From: Myxococcales bacterium
GTDB taxonomy: Bacteria; Myxococcota; Bradymonadia; REDH01
Length of the DNA: 28,420 bases
Direction: 5' to 3'
Assembly (NCBI GenBank): GCA_018970625.1
Contig: JAGWVZ010000001.1
Coordinates: 1 to 28,420 of the forward strand
Each line of letters starts with the position of its first letter. Within the stretch, counting starts at the first letter, position 1. A program made the position numbers and the translations under genes. Positions 15,420 through 24,697 of this stretch are shown piece after piece. The notes beneath the pieces were generated by a model, which saw nothing but the letters and a program-made list of their open reading frames with translations, was not told where the DNA came from and did no database searches.

Positions 15420-16880
15420 TCACGCGAAGGCCATGTCCTGTCCGCGGGTGGGCAGTCGGGGCGCGGCTTCAATCAGGTCGGCGTCGATGATGCGCGCCGC
15501 TTCGCGGCCGTCCGAAATCGCCCACACAATGAGTGATGCGCCGCGGAAGGCGTCGCCTGCGACATACAGACGGGGCACGCTGGTGCGGAACTTCGACGGT
15601 CCTGCCGGAACACCGCGCGGGGTCACGTCGATATTCAGCTGCGATTGCAGTGAATCCAGCACAGGGCCGGTAAAGCCCATCGCCAGAATCAGCAGGTCGC
15701 AGGGGAGACGCTTCTCGGAGCCGGGCACCGGACGAATCACCGACCGTCCATTTTCGGTGACCACCTCGATGGTGATCATCTCGATTTCTTTCAGCACACC
15801 GTTTTCGCCAATGAGCCGGGTGGTCATTTGCGCGAATTCCCGGGCGCCGCCTTCGGCCTGGCTGGACGATGTGCGGAACACCATGGGCCAGTGTGGCCAG
15901 GGATTGTTGTGCGCACGCAAGGACGGCGGCGCCGGCATGAGCTCAATCTGCGTCACCGACGCCGCACCGTGACGAATCGAAGTGCCGAGACAGTCCGAAC
16001 CGGTGTCGCCGCCGCCGAGGATGACGACGTGTTTACCAGTGGCAACGACGCCCGAGACGGTGTCGACATCGCCCGCCACGCGCTGATTCTGTTGCGGCAG
16101 AAAATCCATGGCGAAATGTATGCCCTGCAGGTCGCGTCCGGGAACGTCCAGGTCGCGCGCCTTTCCTGCGCCAATACACACGACCACGGCGTCGTGGTCT
16201 TCGAGCAGGTCGGTCCAGCGAATGTCTTTGCCAATTTCAACACCCGTACTGAACGTAATACCCTCGGTACGCAGCAGTGAAATTCGACGTTCGATGACCC
16301 ACTTTTCCAGTTTGAAATCAGGAATGCCGTAACGCAGCAACCCGCCGATACGGTCACTTTTTTCATATACCGTTACCGTATGTCCTGCGCGGTTCAGCTG
16401 ATCGGCAGCGGCAAGGCCGGCGGGGCCAGAGCCCACCACAGCAACGCTGCGGCCGGTGCGACGTAGTACCCGGTGAGGCTCAATCCAGCCTTCCGTGAAG
16501 GCGCGCTCGACGATCTCCTTTTCATTCTGTTCAATGGTGACTGCCGTGTTGTTGATCGACAACACGCAGGCCGCTTCGCACGGCGCCGGGCAAAGACGTC
16601 CCGTAAATTCAGGGAAATTATTGGTGGCGCGCAATACCTCATACGCCTGCTTCCAGCGACCCCGGTAAATCAGGTCGTTGAACTCGGGGATGGGGTTACC
16701 CAGCGGACAACCCTGCTGGCAGAACGGAACGCCGCAGTCCATACAACGACCGCCCTGTGTGCGTGCGGTCTCTTCAGGACGGTCCATGACAAATTCACGC
16801 CAGTCCTGCGTACGATCCTTTTTATCGCGATATTCGGCAGCCTGACGGTTGGCTTCCATGAATCCTGTGACTTTTCCCAT
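15420..16880 (-). CDS. gltD: Glutamate synthase (NADPH) small subunit GltD
   Basis: This is the 486-aa beta subunit of glutamate synthase. It takes electrons from NADPH through FAD and passes them by Fe-S clusters to the large subunit, where glutamine and 2-oxoglutarate become two glutamates. The N-terminal Fe-S motifs are CMDCGVPFCQQGCP (Cys46, 49, 54, 58) and CPAPCEAAC (Cys97, 101, 105). The FAD dinucleotide fold has VVGSGPAGLAA at about 148-157. The NADPH fold has VVILGGGDTGSDCLG near 285. The C-terminal VAGDAFRGASLIVWAISDGREAA closes the FAD site. Length is typical. ATG 16880 has AGGAGG about 6 nt upstream. It follows gltB by 12 nt in one operon. Confidence 0.98.
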   Translation of the reverse strand: MGKVTGFMEANRQAAEYRDKKDRTQDWREFVMDRPEETARTQGGRCMDCGVPFCQQGCPLGNPIPEFNDLIYRGRWKQAYEVLRATNNFPEFTGRLCPAPCEAACVLSINNTAVTIEQNEKEIVERAFTEGWIEPHRVLRRTGRSVAVVGSGPAGLAAADQLNRAGHTVTVYEKSDRIGGLLRYGIPDFKLEKWVIERRISLLRTEGITFSTGVEIGKDIRWTDLLEDHDAVVVCIGAGKARDLDVPGRDLQGIHFAMDFLPQQNQRVAGDVDTVSGVVATGKHVVILGGGDTGSDCLGTSIRHGAASVTQIELMPAPPSLRAHNNPWPHWPMVFRTSSSQAEGGAREFAQMTTRLIGENGVLKEIEMITIEVVTENGRSVIRPVPGSEKRLPCDLLILAMGFTGPVLDSLQSQLNIDVTPRGVPAGPSKFRTSVPRLYVAGDAFRGASLIVWAISDGREAARIIDADLIEAAPRLPTRGQDMAFA

Positions 16881-16892
16881 GGTGGCCTCCTG

Positions 16893-19800
16893 TTATTCTG
16901 CCGGAATGGCGCGAGGATCCGAGGTCTGCTGCGATCGACGCTGAGCGCGGCGCTGCTGCAGAACCCGCTTGTATTCGGTCGGCATGACCTTCACGAATCG
17001 AGCTACCATCATCTCCCAGTTGTCGAGCAGACGACGACCCAGCGCGCTTCCGGTGAAGCGGACGTGGTTTTCGACGAGGTCATGTACCAGCCAGATATCC
17101 GATTCGTCGATGAGGCTCTCGAGCTCCACCATTTCGCGATTGCAGCGGCGCTGGAATTCGCCGTCGCGGTCGAATACAAACGCCATGCCACCGCTCATGC
17201 CAGCGGCGAAATTGCGCCCGGTGCGACCCAGAACAACCACAATTCCACCGGTCATGTATTCGCAGCCGTGGTCGCCCACGCCCTCGACGACCGCACGCGC
17301 CCCCGAATTACGAACCGCGAAACGTTCGCCCGCGACACCGCGGAAATAAGCCTCGCCCGCCGTGGCACCATACAGCAATGTATTACCAACCAGGATATTC
17401 TCCTCGGCAATAAACGACGACTGCGCCGGGGGCTGAATGGCAATACGACCACCCGAGAGCCCTTTGCCGACATAGTCGTTGGCGTCACCTTCAAGGTGGA
17501 AGGTAATGCCGCGCGGCAGGAAGGCGCCAAAACTCTGTCCGGCCGAACCGGTGAATTTTACCGTGATGGAGTCATCGGCGAGGCCGTGATTTCCGTACTT
17601 GCGGGCCACTTCGCCGCCGAGCATCGCGCCGACAGCACGGTCGGCGTTCGAGATGGGCTGCCGAATCACGACGGGGCGACCGCCCTGCAAGGCCGACTGC
17701 GATGCGGCGATCAGCTTGCGGTCCAGGTGCGTTTCAAGGCCGTGCTGCTGCGGCTCGTTGTACCGCGTCGCGACATCGGGGCCCACGACCGGCACATGAA
17801 GAACGCTGGACAGGTCCAGCCGCTCTGCCTTCCAGTGGCCGATGATCGGGCGCTGCACGAGCTTTTCGGCGTGGCCAACCATCTGGTCGAAGGTGCGGAA
17901 GCCCAGCAGCGACATCCACTCCCGCGCTTCCTGCGCGACGTACAGCAGATAGCGGATGACATGCTCGGGAGTGCCGTCGAATTTTGCCGTCAATTCAGGG
18001 TCTTGTGTGGCGATGCCGACACTGCAGGTGTTCTGGTGACACTTGCGCAGCATGATGCAGCCCATCGCAACCAGCGGCGCCGTAGCAAAGCCGAACTCCT
18101 CGGCACCGAGCAGGGCGCCGATGATGACGTCGCGGCCAGTACGAACACCGCCGTCCACTTGCAGACGCACACGTCCGCGCAGGTCGTTGCGCACCAGCAC
18201 CTGCTGCGCTTCGGCAAGACCGAGCTCCCACGGAACACCGGCGTGCTTGATGGAGCTGAGCGGTGAGGCTCCCGTACCGCCGGAGTCACCCGCGATAATG
18301 ATGCACTCGGCGCGCGCCTTCGACACGCCGGCGGCGACCGTACCGACGCCGACTTCGCTGACCAGCTTGACGCTGATGCGAGCCTTCTCGTTGACCGTCT
18401 TCAGGTCATAGATCAGCTGCGCGAGGTCTTCGATTGAATAAATATCGTGGTGCGGCGGTGGCGAAATCAGCGTCACCCCGGGCGTAGAGCAACGAACCCG
18501 TGCAATGCGCTCGCTGACCTTGTGACCGGGCAGCTGACCGCCTTCGCCGGGCTTTGCACCCTGCGCCATCTTGATCTGCAGCTCGTCGGCGTTCACCAGA
18601 TACTCGGCATGAACGCCAAACCGGGCGCTGGCGACCTGCTTGATCGAGCTCCGACGCGTGTCGCCGTTGGGGAGCGGAATGTAGCGCTCGGACTCTTCGC
18701 CGCCCTCACCGGTATTCGACTTGCCGCCCAGACGGTTCATCGCGATGGCGAGGGTCTCGTGGGCTTCGGCGCTGATCGAGCCAAACGACATGGCGCCCGT
18801 CACAAAGCGACGGGCAATCGATTCGGCGCTCTCGACCTCATCGAGCGGCACGGGCGTAGCGGCCGGAACAAAGTCAAACAGGCCGCGCACGGCAAAGTGC
18901 CCCGCGCTCTCGTTGTTCGCCAGCTCCGCGAATTCCTTGTACTTTTCGTAGCTGTCAGCTCGCACCGACTCCTGCAGACGCGAGATGGTAGCAGGGTTCC
19001 ACTTGTGCAGTTCGCCCTGGCGCCGCCACTGATACTGACCACCAGTGGGCAGGTCGGTGAGAATGAACGCCGCCTCGGGACCAAAGCCTCGGCTATGCCG
19101 ATCCTGATTCTCCAGGTGCAGCTCGGGAAGGCCTACGCCCTGAATGCGCGAAGCGGTGCCATTGAAGTGCTCGTCGACGAGCGAGCGGTCCAGACCGATG
19201 GCCTCAAACAGCTGCGCGCCGCGGTACGAGCTGACAGCCGAAATACCCAGCTTCGACATGACCTTCAGCAGTCCCTTGTCGATGGCCTTGATGTAATTCT
19301 TCGCTGCCTTCTCGGGCGAGAGCGGGCACTCATTGCGCGCGCACAGGTCCGTGAGGGTGTCGAGCGCGAGCCACGGGTTCACCGCGGCCGCACCGAAGCC
19401 AATCAGCAGCGCAAAGTGGTGTACTTCGCGGGCCTCGGCCGTCTCGACCAGCAGGCCGGACTGCATACGGATGCCCTCGCGCACCAGGTGCTGGTGCACA
19501 GCGCTCACAGCGAGCAGCGCCGGAATGGCCACATGGCGTGAATCGACGCCACGGTCCGACAGAATGAGCAGGTTGTTACCCTCGTCGATGGCTTCGGAGG
19601 CCGCCTTGCACAGGGCAGTCACGGCCTGGCCGAGCGCCTCGGGGCCTTTCTTGACGTCATACAGCAGCGAGAGCGTCCGGGTCTCGAACGCGCCGTCTTC
19701 CACCTTACGGATCGTCGCGAGCTCGGCATTCGTCAGCACCGGGCTCGGAATCGCCAGACGGTGGCATTGCTCCGGCGTCTCGTCGAACGTGTTACCGCCC

Positions 19801-21431
19801 ATGCCGATGGCCGTGTGCAGGCTCATGACGACGGATTCGCGGATCGGATCGATCGGCGGGTTGGTCACCTGCGCGAACAGCTGCTTGAAGTACGAGAACA
19901 GCGAAGGCGCCTTGTCGGACAACACCGCGAGCGGCGTGTCGGTGCCCATGGAGCCGGTGGGTTCTTCACCGGCCTCGGCCATGGGAGCGAGGATGACGCG
20001 AATGTCTTCGTCCGTGTAGCCGAACGCCCGCTGAAGCCGCATCAGGTCTTCTTCGCGGGTCGGCATGGGCGCCGATGCGGCATCGTAGTCCGTCAGTCGA
20101 ACGACGTTCTTTTCGAGCCAGCGACGATATGGGAACCGGTTGATGATGTCGCGCTTCACCTCTTCATCGTCGATGATGCGACCCTCGTCGGTGTCGACGA
20201 CAAAAATGCGACCAGGCTGCAGACGCCCTTTGCGAATGATCATCGACGGCGGAATGTCGATGACACCGGTCTCGGACGCCAGAATCACCCGGTCGTCGGT
20301 CGTCACCAGATAGCGGGCAGGGCGGAGTCCGTTTCGGTCCAGGGTGGCACCCACCACGTGACCGTCCGTAAAAGCCATGGCCGCCGGACCATCCCACGGC
20401 TCCATCAACGACGACGTGTAGTCGTAGAAGGCGCGCCGCTCGTCCGCCATCATCGGATCATTCTGATACGCCTCGGGAATCAGCATCATCATGGCATGCG
20501 GGAGTGTGCGTCCGCCGAGGTGCAGCAGCTCGAGCATGTTGTCGAACTGATACGAGTCGCTCGCATTGGCGTTGATGATGGGAAACAGCCGGTCGATTGG
20601 GCCTTCAAACTTGGCCGACTGCAGCAGGCTACGACGCGCGAGCATCCAGTTGCGGTTGCCCCGAACGGTGTTGATCTCGCCGTTGTGGCAGATGTAGCGA
20701 AGTGGCTGCGCGAGGTCCCACGTGGGGAAGGTGTTGGTGGAAAAGCGCGAGTGAACCAACGCGATGCCGCTGATGAACTCTTCGCTCTGCAGGTCTTTGA
20801 AGAACAGCGGCAGCCGCTCTGGCAGCAGCAGGCCTTTGTAGACAATCGTCTCGGCCGACATGCTCGCTACGTGGAAGAACTCGTCGGGGTCGCAGCCGGC
20901 CTCGGCGATCTGTTTCTCGACAAGCTTACGAATAATATACAGTTTTCGCTCGAACGCGGTCGGCACCAGCCGGCGACGTTCAATGAACATCTGCCGAATC
21001 ACGGGCCGCACCTGACCGGCAATACGACCGACCTGCGCCGAATCGATCGGCACGTCGCGCCAGCCGATGACCCGCTGGCCTTCCGAGGTTACCGTCTCTT
21101 CGAAGATCTCTTCGCAGCGCGCCCGCTGCACGGGCTCTGGCGGCAAAAACACCTGCGCGACGCCATAGCCCCGTCGACGAACCGGCCCAAACCCCAGCCG
21201 TTCGAACTCGGCCTGAAAAAACCGATGGGGGATCTGGGTCAGGATGCCCGCGCCATCGCCCGTCTCCGGATCGCAGCCACACGCCGCACGGTGCGAGAGC
21301 CGGGAAAGAATGCGAAGGGCATCTTCCACGATGCCGCGCGATGCTTCTCCGCGAATATGGGCCACAAAGCCCATGCCACAGGCGTCATGCTCCGTCGAAG
21401 GCTCATAGAGCCCTTCTCGTTGTTGTCGCAA
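16893..21431 (-). CDS. gltB: Glutamate synthase large subunit GltB
   Basis: The 1512-aa alpha subunit has a type II glutamine amidotransferase domain that releases ammonia, channelled to the FMN synthase site to aminate 2-oxoglutarate. The predicted nucleophile is Cys18 in EHDACGMGF, so a 17-residue propeptide must be cleaved. The middle part is the linker domain. The FMN domain includes GAKPGEGGQLPGHKV and GDSGGTGASPLSS. The 3Fe-4S cysteines are Cys1125, 1131 and 1136 (CIMLRKCHQNTC). The C-terminal GXGXG beta-helix has GSAGQSFGAFLPRG. The first codon is TTG at 21431: there is no in-frame ATG or GTG before Cys18, and GGAG lies about 6 nt upstream. All key residues are present, so the enzyme should be active. 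Confidence 0.98.
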   Translation of the reverse strand: MRQQREGLYEPSTEHDACGMGFVAHIRGEASRGIVEDALRILSRLSHRAACGCDPETGDGAGILTQIPHRFFQAEFERLGFGPVRRRGYGVAQVFLPPEPVQRARCEEIFEETVTSEGQRVIGWRDVPIDSAQVGRIAGQVRPVIRQMFIERRRLVPTAFERKLYIIRKLVEKQIAEAGCDPDEFFHVASMSAETIVYKGLLLPERLPLFFKDLQSEEFISGIALVHSRFSTNTFPTWDLAQPLRYICHNGEINTVRGNRNWMLARRSLLQSAKFEGPIDRLFPIINANASDSYQFDNMLELLHLGGRTLPHAMMMLIPEAYQNDPMMADERRAFYDYTSSLMEPWDGPAAMAFTDGHVVGATLDRNGLRPARYLVTTDDRVILASETGVIDIPPSMIIRKGRLQPGRIFVVDTDEGRIIDDEEVKRDIINRFPYRRWLEKNVVRLTDYDAASAPMPTREEDLMRLQRAFGYTDEDIRVILAPMAEAGEEPTGSMGTDTPLAVLSDKAPSLFSYFKQLFAQVTNPPIDPIRESVVMSLHTAIGMGGNTFDETPEQCHRLAIPSPVLTNAELATIRKVEDGAFETRTLSLLYDVKKGPEALGQAVTALCKAASEAIDEGNNLLILSDRGVDSRHVAIPALLAVSAVHQHLVREGIRMQSGLLVETAEAREVHHFALLIGFGAAAVNPWLALDTLTDLCARNECPLSPEKAAKNYIKAIDKGLLKVMSKLGISAVSSYRGAQLFEAIGLDRSLVDEHFNGTASRIQGVGLPELHLENQDRHSRGFGPEAAFILTDLPTGGQYQWRRQGELHKWNPATISRLQESVRADSYEKYKEFAELANNESAGHFAVRGLFDFVPAATPVPLDEVESAESIARRFVTGAMSFGSISAEAHETLAIAMNRLGGKSNTGEGGEESERYIPLPNGDTRRSSIKQVASARFGVHAEYLVNADELQIKMAQGAKPGEGGQLPGHKVSERIARVRCSTPGVTLISPPPHHDIYSIEDLAQLIYDLKTVNEKARISVKLVSEVGVGTVAAGVSKARAECIIIAGDSGGTGASPLSSIKHAGVPWELGLAEAQQVLVRNDLRGRVRLQVDGGVRTGRDVIIGALLGAEEFGFATAPLVAMGCIMLRKCHQNTCSVGIATQDPELTAKFDGTPEHVIRYLLYVAQEAREWMSLLGFRTFDQMVGHAEKLVQRPIIGHWKAERLDLSSVLHVPVVGPDVATRYNEPQQHGLETHLDRKLIAASQSALQGGRPVVIRQPISNADRAVGAMLGGEVARKYGNHGLADDSITVKFTGSAGQSFGAFLPRGITFHLEGDANDYVGKGLSGGRIAIQPPAQSSFIAEENILVGNTLLYGATAGEAYFRGVAGERFAVRNSGARAVVEGVGDHGCEYMTGGIVVVLGRTGRNFAAGMSGGMAFVFDRDGEFQRRCNREMVELESLIDESDIWLVHDLVENHVRFTGSALGRRLLDNWEMMVARFVKVMPTEYKRVLQQRRAQRRSQQTSDPRAIPAE

Positions 21432-21432
21432 A

Positions 21433-21492
21433 GCGTTCTCCGTTGTGGAGGTCCCGGCTCAGTAGTGGAAGAGAGTCCGGGTCTCGGAACGC
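21433..21492 (-). promoter_or_regulatory. Candidate SD-sequestering stem in the gltB leader
   Basis: In the transcript, GCGTTC (plus-strand 21487-21492) can pair with GAACGC (21433-21438), directly before the TTG start. A second helix, CCCGG/CCGGG (21453-21457 with 21477-21481), lies inside. The gltB ribosome site GGAG (complement of 21438-21441) falls at the edge of the outer stem, so folding could hide it. Pairing was found by eye with no energy calculation, and it does not match the glnA RNA motif as I know it. Confidence 0.4.
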
Positions 21493-21493
21493 C

Positions 21494-21510
21494 GCACAGA
21501 GAACCTGTGC
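21494..21510 (-). promoter_or_regulatory. Perfect 6-bp hairpin in the gltB leader
   Basis: GCACAG and CTGTGC flank a 5-nt loop. Further small perfect inverted repeats follow upstream of gltB: ACCCGCGCGGGT at 21536-21547 and TCACC/GGTGA at 21557-21571. Together they suggest a folded 5' leader, though each alone is weak. Confidence 0.35.
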
Positions 21511-21607
21511 CGGCAGAGTCTACAGAAGCCGTTGTACCCGCGCGGGTCTGAAGTGCTCACCGGTCAGGTGACTCGACGGCAATCAAGGGTCCTGCGCGTG
21601 CATTCAC

Positions 21608-21635
21608 GGCACGCCGCGCGTTGACGCGGCGTGTC
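21608..21635. promoter_or_regulatory. Strong hairpin in the gltB/trmK intergenic region
   Basis: GGCACGCCGCG (21608-21618) and CGCGGCGTGTC (21625-21635) pair over 11 positions with one G-U and a 6-nt loop. Just beyond, on the minus strand, lie TTGCAC (complement of 21660-21665) and TACTCT (complement of 21638-21643), spaced 16 bp. If these weak hexamers are the gltB promoter, this hairpin sits at the transcript's 5' end. The remaining part of the 499-bp gap (21432-21930) toward trmK shows no clear feature. Confidence 0.45.
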
Positions 21636-21930
21636 GGAGAGTAACGGATCGTAACGAAAGTGCAAGCGACGCTTGTGAGTCACCATCCCTCGAATGGCAA
21701 ATTCAAGGCGCAAACACGCAGGCTGAAGCCTTGAACGGGTCCCGAGAACCCTCGACCAGCCCTCAGGACACCCTTTGGCAGGGCGGTGGTACGCTCCTAC
21801 GGCTGTCACTGACTTCCACACTCATTCACGCGTTCGGGCGTTTCGGCGTACGGTCACACTTTTGTCGTCGACGCGCGAGTGTTAGGCGTACCACCGCCCT
21901 GATGAACCCTTGTTTTGTTGCTGAGTACGC

Positions 21931-22776
21931 TTGAGCTGGAAACTGCCGCCTCGTCGTGTGTTACCGCCGCAGCCGCCGGATGCGTTGACCCGCGCGCTGG
22001 GTGCCCGGCTCGGCGCGGTCGCGCATCGCGTTGGGGAATGCGACGTGGTGGTGGATGTGGGGACCGACCATGGTCGGCTGCCGATTGCGCTCGTGAAGGC
22101 GGGGCTGGTGCAGCGCGCTGTCGCGATCGACATTCATGAGGAGCCGCTGGCGGGAGCCCGGGTGCGCGCCGAGCGCGCGAGAGTCGCTGACAGAATGACC
22201 TTTTTGTTGGGAAATGGGCTGCTGCCGCTGGCAGCGATGACGGCGCAGGTGCTCACCATCGCTGGCGTGGGCGGCGCGCTGGTGGGGCGTGTGTTGCGGC
22301 AGCAGCAGCCCGAACAGTACGGCATTCGCAGGGTGGTGGCGCAGCCCATGAGCGAAGAGAGGGTGCTGCGAGCGATGGTGTCGGGCACGGCGTGGCAGAT
22401 TGTCGATGAAGCGCTGGTCGCGGAAGCCGGCCGCCTCTTTCTGGTGGTGGTGCTGGAGCATCAGGCTGCGCCGACCCCCGCACTTCGTGTCGAAGATGTC
22501 GTGCTGGGCCCGTGCCTGCGGCATGTGACCACGCCTGCCTGGGCAGACTGGCTGCACGTACAGGAGCGCTGGCTTCGCGAGAGGCAGGGCGCTCGTGCGG
22601 CTCGCGGCGCCGATGTGGACGTCGAAAATGGAGCGGAACGAGGCGACGCGATGAAGGAGCCGGAGGTCTTGGGCGCGCGCTGGCCGACCGATGGCACCGA
22701 GCCCGAGCTGGATCCCGCCCTGCACCTGAAGGTGGTTCAGGAAGCGCTGCGGGCGTTGTCGTTACCGGAACAGTGA
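21931..22776 (+). CDS. trmK: tRNA (adenine(22)-N1)-methyltransferase, TrmK family
   Basis: The 281-aa protein matches TrmK, a SAM-dependent methyltransferase that makes m1A22 in the tRNA D-arm. SAM-binding motif I is VVVDVGTDHGRLPIALV (about 40-55). AVAIDIHEEPLAGA (about 63-76) follows at the acidic SAM-ribose position. LTIAGVGGALVGRVL (about 108-122) is the hallmark TIAGMGG block, with Met replaced by Val. VVAQPMSEERVLRAMV continues the family pattern. The C-terminal helical part is less conserved and includes an Arg/Ala-rich linker. The start is uncertain: TTG 21931 gives a usable N-terminus, while GTG 21958 is another choice. TTG 21931 overlaps the stop of a 10-codon frame beginning at ATG 21902. 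The 3' end overlaps the ceramidase gene by 15 bp. Confidence 0.85.
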   Translation: MSWKLPPRRVLPPQPPDALTRALGARLGAVAHRVGECDVVVDVGTDHGRLPIALVKAGLVQRAVAIDIHEEPLAGARVRAERARVADRMTFLLGNGLLPLAAMTAQVLTIAGVGGALVGRVLRQQQPEQYGIRRVVAQPMSEERVLRAMVSGTAWQIVDEALVAEAGRLFLVVVLEHQAAPTPALRVEDVVLGPCLRHVTTPAWADWLHVQERWLRERQGARAARGADVDVENGAERGDAMKEPEVLGARWPTDGTEPELDPALHLKVVQEALRALSLPEQ

Positions 22777-24504
22777 CGTCGGTAATTCATAGTGCATGCG
22801 TGCCTCGAGTTCGTGCTCCGAGGGCCTGGGCCAGGCGGGTCCAATATCAGCGGGCCGTTCGGCGACCGGGGTCACAAGGCGCGCAGCCACCCGGTCAAAG
22901 TGTGTCTGAAAGGCGCCCAGTGACCACTGTCCGAACAGGGTACTGCTGCCCTCATAACACTGCGCCTGATACTCTTCCCAGGTGGTCAGGTACGATGCGT
23001 AGCCATTGGAGTAGCCGGCGATGACGATCTGTTGCACTCCGTGCGGACGCAACGCCTCGAGCAGGGAGCGCTGAATACGACGGCCTGCCATGGTGGTGGC
23101 CTCCATGGGCACACCGGCAAACACGACAGGGCCGATGCGAATCAATTGCAGCGGTAATATGCCCTGCGTCCAGGGACGACCATTTCCGAGCGCATTTCTT
23201 TTATACAGGCGTCGGGCCTCGGCGACGGTCGGGTCAAGCCAGTCCGGTGCCCCCGGGTTGCCCATGCTGAAGAGCCCAAAAGCCTGACCATTTCCACCGC
23301 GACCCGTCTCCAGAAAGGTATATTTTCCGCCGTGCGCGTCATCGGCTCCATCGAGCGACAAGCCAAGGATCTGCTGCACTGATTTTCGTAATTTTCGTCC
23401 TCGATGCAGGGCCTGATTCAGTCCTTTGACAGGCTTCAGTGGGCCGGGGCCTTCTTCGGTGCCTTCCAGAAAGCTCATGCCAAGCTCGGCGTGCCCGGTG
23501 CGCCGACCGGTACGACCATTGGCGTATTTCGGCAGTACATCGGTGTACTCCATATTGACGCGGAGCAGCGCCGACGACAGAGGACCTTCGAGCGCATGGG
23601 TGCTGTCGTGCCCAAGGACTTTTCGGGTGTGGGCTGACTGAATTTCTCCGACGAACCGCGCGCTGGCAAAATCATCATCAAACAGGCCAACACGCAAACC
23701 GCGGTGTTTATCGTATCGAAAATTCGGCGATACGTCGCCCGCTGCGGCCTGACAAAACCCGGCAACATAATCCACGCCGTATTTTGCACGCGCCCACTCT
23801 TCCATTTCAACCGAGGCGTACCCTTTATTGTCTGCAGAAACCCAACGATAATCCGCGTGAACGCTGGTGCAGTGCACAGCGAACCACGAGAGACATCCGA
23901 TGGGTTCATTATTTATGCCGGTGAATTCCAGCACCGGCATTTCGCGATTGGTCGCCAGATGTCGATTGCGCCAGTCCACCCGGTCGGCTTCCGGGTTACG
24001 GTTCCAGGCGGTCGGAGAACGATTGAACGCGACCGGTTCAGTATAGGGAACAGGTAAATTCCCGTAACGCAGCGTAGCTGGCTGTCGCTTTTGTTCGGCT
24101 TCGCGAATAGCCTCCACAATTCCGTCCACGATTTTTTTCAGGATATGCGGCCGATATCCTGGCGTGGTCATGGTGTAGGCGAGCTCGTGGCTAAATCCGC
24201 CGGGACCGCTGTGCGTGTGCGTGGCGGTCAGCAGCACATTCTCGTCGGTCCAGCCCTCGTCCGAAAACTCGGCCAGGCGTTCCTGCACTCCAGCGCGTAC
24301 GCTCTCCGAGATAAAGCAGATCTCGGCTACGACGATGGCGACGCGTTGGCCGGTGGCCTCGTGTCGAAGCACGAACGCGCGCGCATGCAGCGGAGTGGCC
24401 ACAGCCCGAGCCCGATTCGTCGGCTGCGCCCAGCCCATGAGCTCGGCGTCGGCATCGAACGTGGTGATGTCGGTACGAGCGGCACCAGCAGAGAACATCG
24501 TCAT
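22762..24504 (-). CDS. Neutral/alkaline ceramidase family hydrolase
   Basis: The roughly 580-aa protein belongs to neutral ceramidases, zinc amidases that split ceramide into sphingoid base and fatty acid. The nucleophile is the Ser in GDVSPNF (about Ser259). Predicted zinc ligands are a His in TATHTHSGPGG (about 96-98), His211 in FAVHCTS, Glu467 in GVPMEATTMAGRR and a Tyr in GYSNGYASYLTT (about 497-504). The start AGAARTDIT is the usual family N-terminus, so ATG 24504 is used; no signal peptide is present, whereas well-studied bacterial enzymes are secreted. The chain ends about 75 residues after the Tyr motif, with little room for the C-terminal beta-sandwich. Ribosome site is unclear; GTG 24564 is an alternative. 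Substrate could be another N-acyl lipid. Confidence 0.9.
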   Translation of the reverse strand: MTMFSAGAARTDITTFDADAELMGWAQPTNRARAVATPLHARAFVLRHEATGQRVAIVVAEICFISESVRAGVQERLAEFSDEGWTDENVLLTATHTHSGPGGFSHELAYTMTTPGYRPHILKKIVDGIVEAIREAEQKRQPATLRYGNLPVPYTEPVAFNRSPTAWNRNPEADRVDWRNRHLATNREMPVLEFTGINNEPIGCLSWFAVHCTSVHADYRWVSADNKGYASVEMEEWARAKYGVDYVAGFCQAAAGDVSPNFRYDKHRGLRVGLFDDDFASARFVGEIQSAHTRKVLGHDSTHALEGPLSSALLRVNMEYTDVLPKYANGRTGRRTGHAELGMSFLEGTEEGPGPLKPVKGLNQALHRGRKLRKSVQQILGLSLDGADDAHGGKYTFLETGRGGNGQAFGLFSMGNPGAPDWLDPTVAEARRLYKRNALGNGRPWTQGILPLQLIRIGPVVFAGVPMEATTMAGRRIQRSLLEALRPHGVQQIVIAGYSNGYASYLTTWEEYQAQCYEGSSTLFGQWSLGAFQTHFDRVAARLVTPVAERPADIGPAWPRPSEHELEARMHYELPTSLFR

Positions 24505-24697
24505 GGGGGGTACGTCGGAAAAAGAGGACGGGAGCGCCGTCCATAGCACAGCGCGCCGCGCCACAAAACCTGTCTGCGACGCATCGAACCGGGAACGTCG
24601 AAGTGGTCAGCCGCTAAAGGCTCGGCTGCAAAGCGTAGGACTGCGCGGATTGGATTGCCGAGGTAGAGCGGACCCACGCCCTGCAAAAATCCCGGGA

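Noticed and set aside
16473..18266. 597-aa open frame on the plus strand opposite gltD/gltB
   Set aside because: It is antisense to strongly conserved gltB and gltD sequence. Long antisense frames are expected in GC-rich genes, and the translation has no domain character.
19761..21551. 596-aa open frame on the plus strand opposite gltB
   Set aside because: It is a shadow of the gltB amidotransferase domain, with Arg/His/Val-rich translation and no recognisable motif.
21432..21600. Known glutamine (glnA) riboswitch upstream of gltB
   Set aside because: I compared by eye with the conserved core as I remember it and did not find it. A covariance search would settle this.
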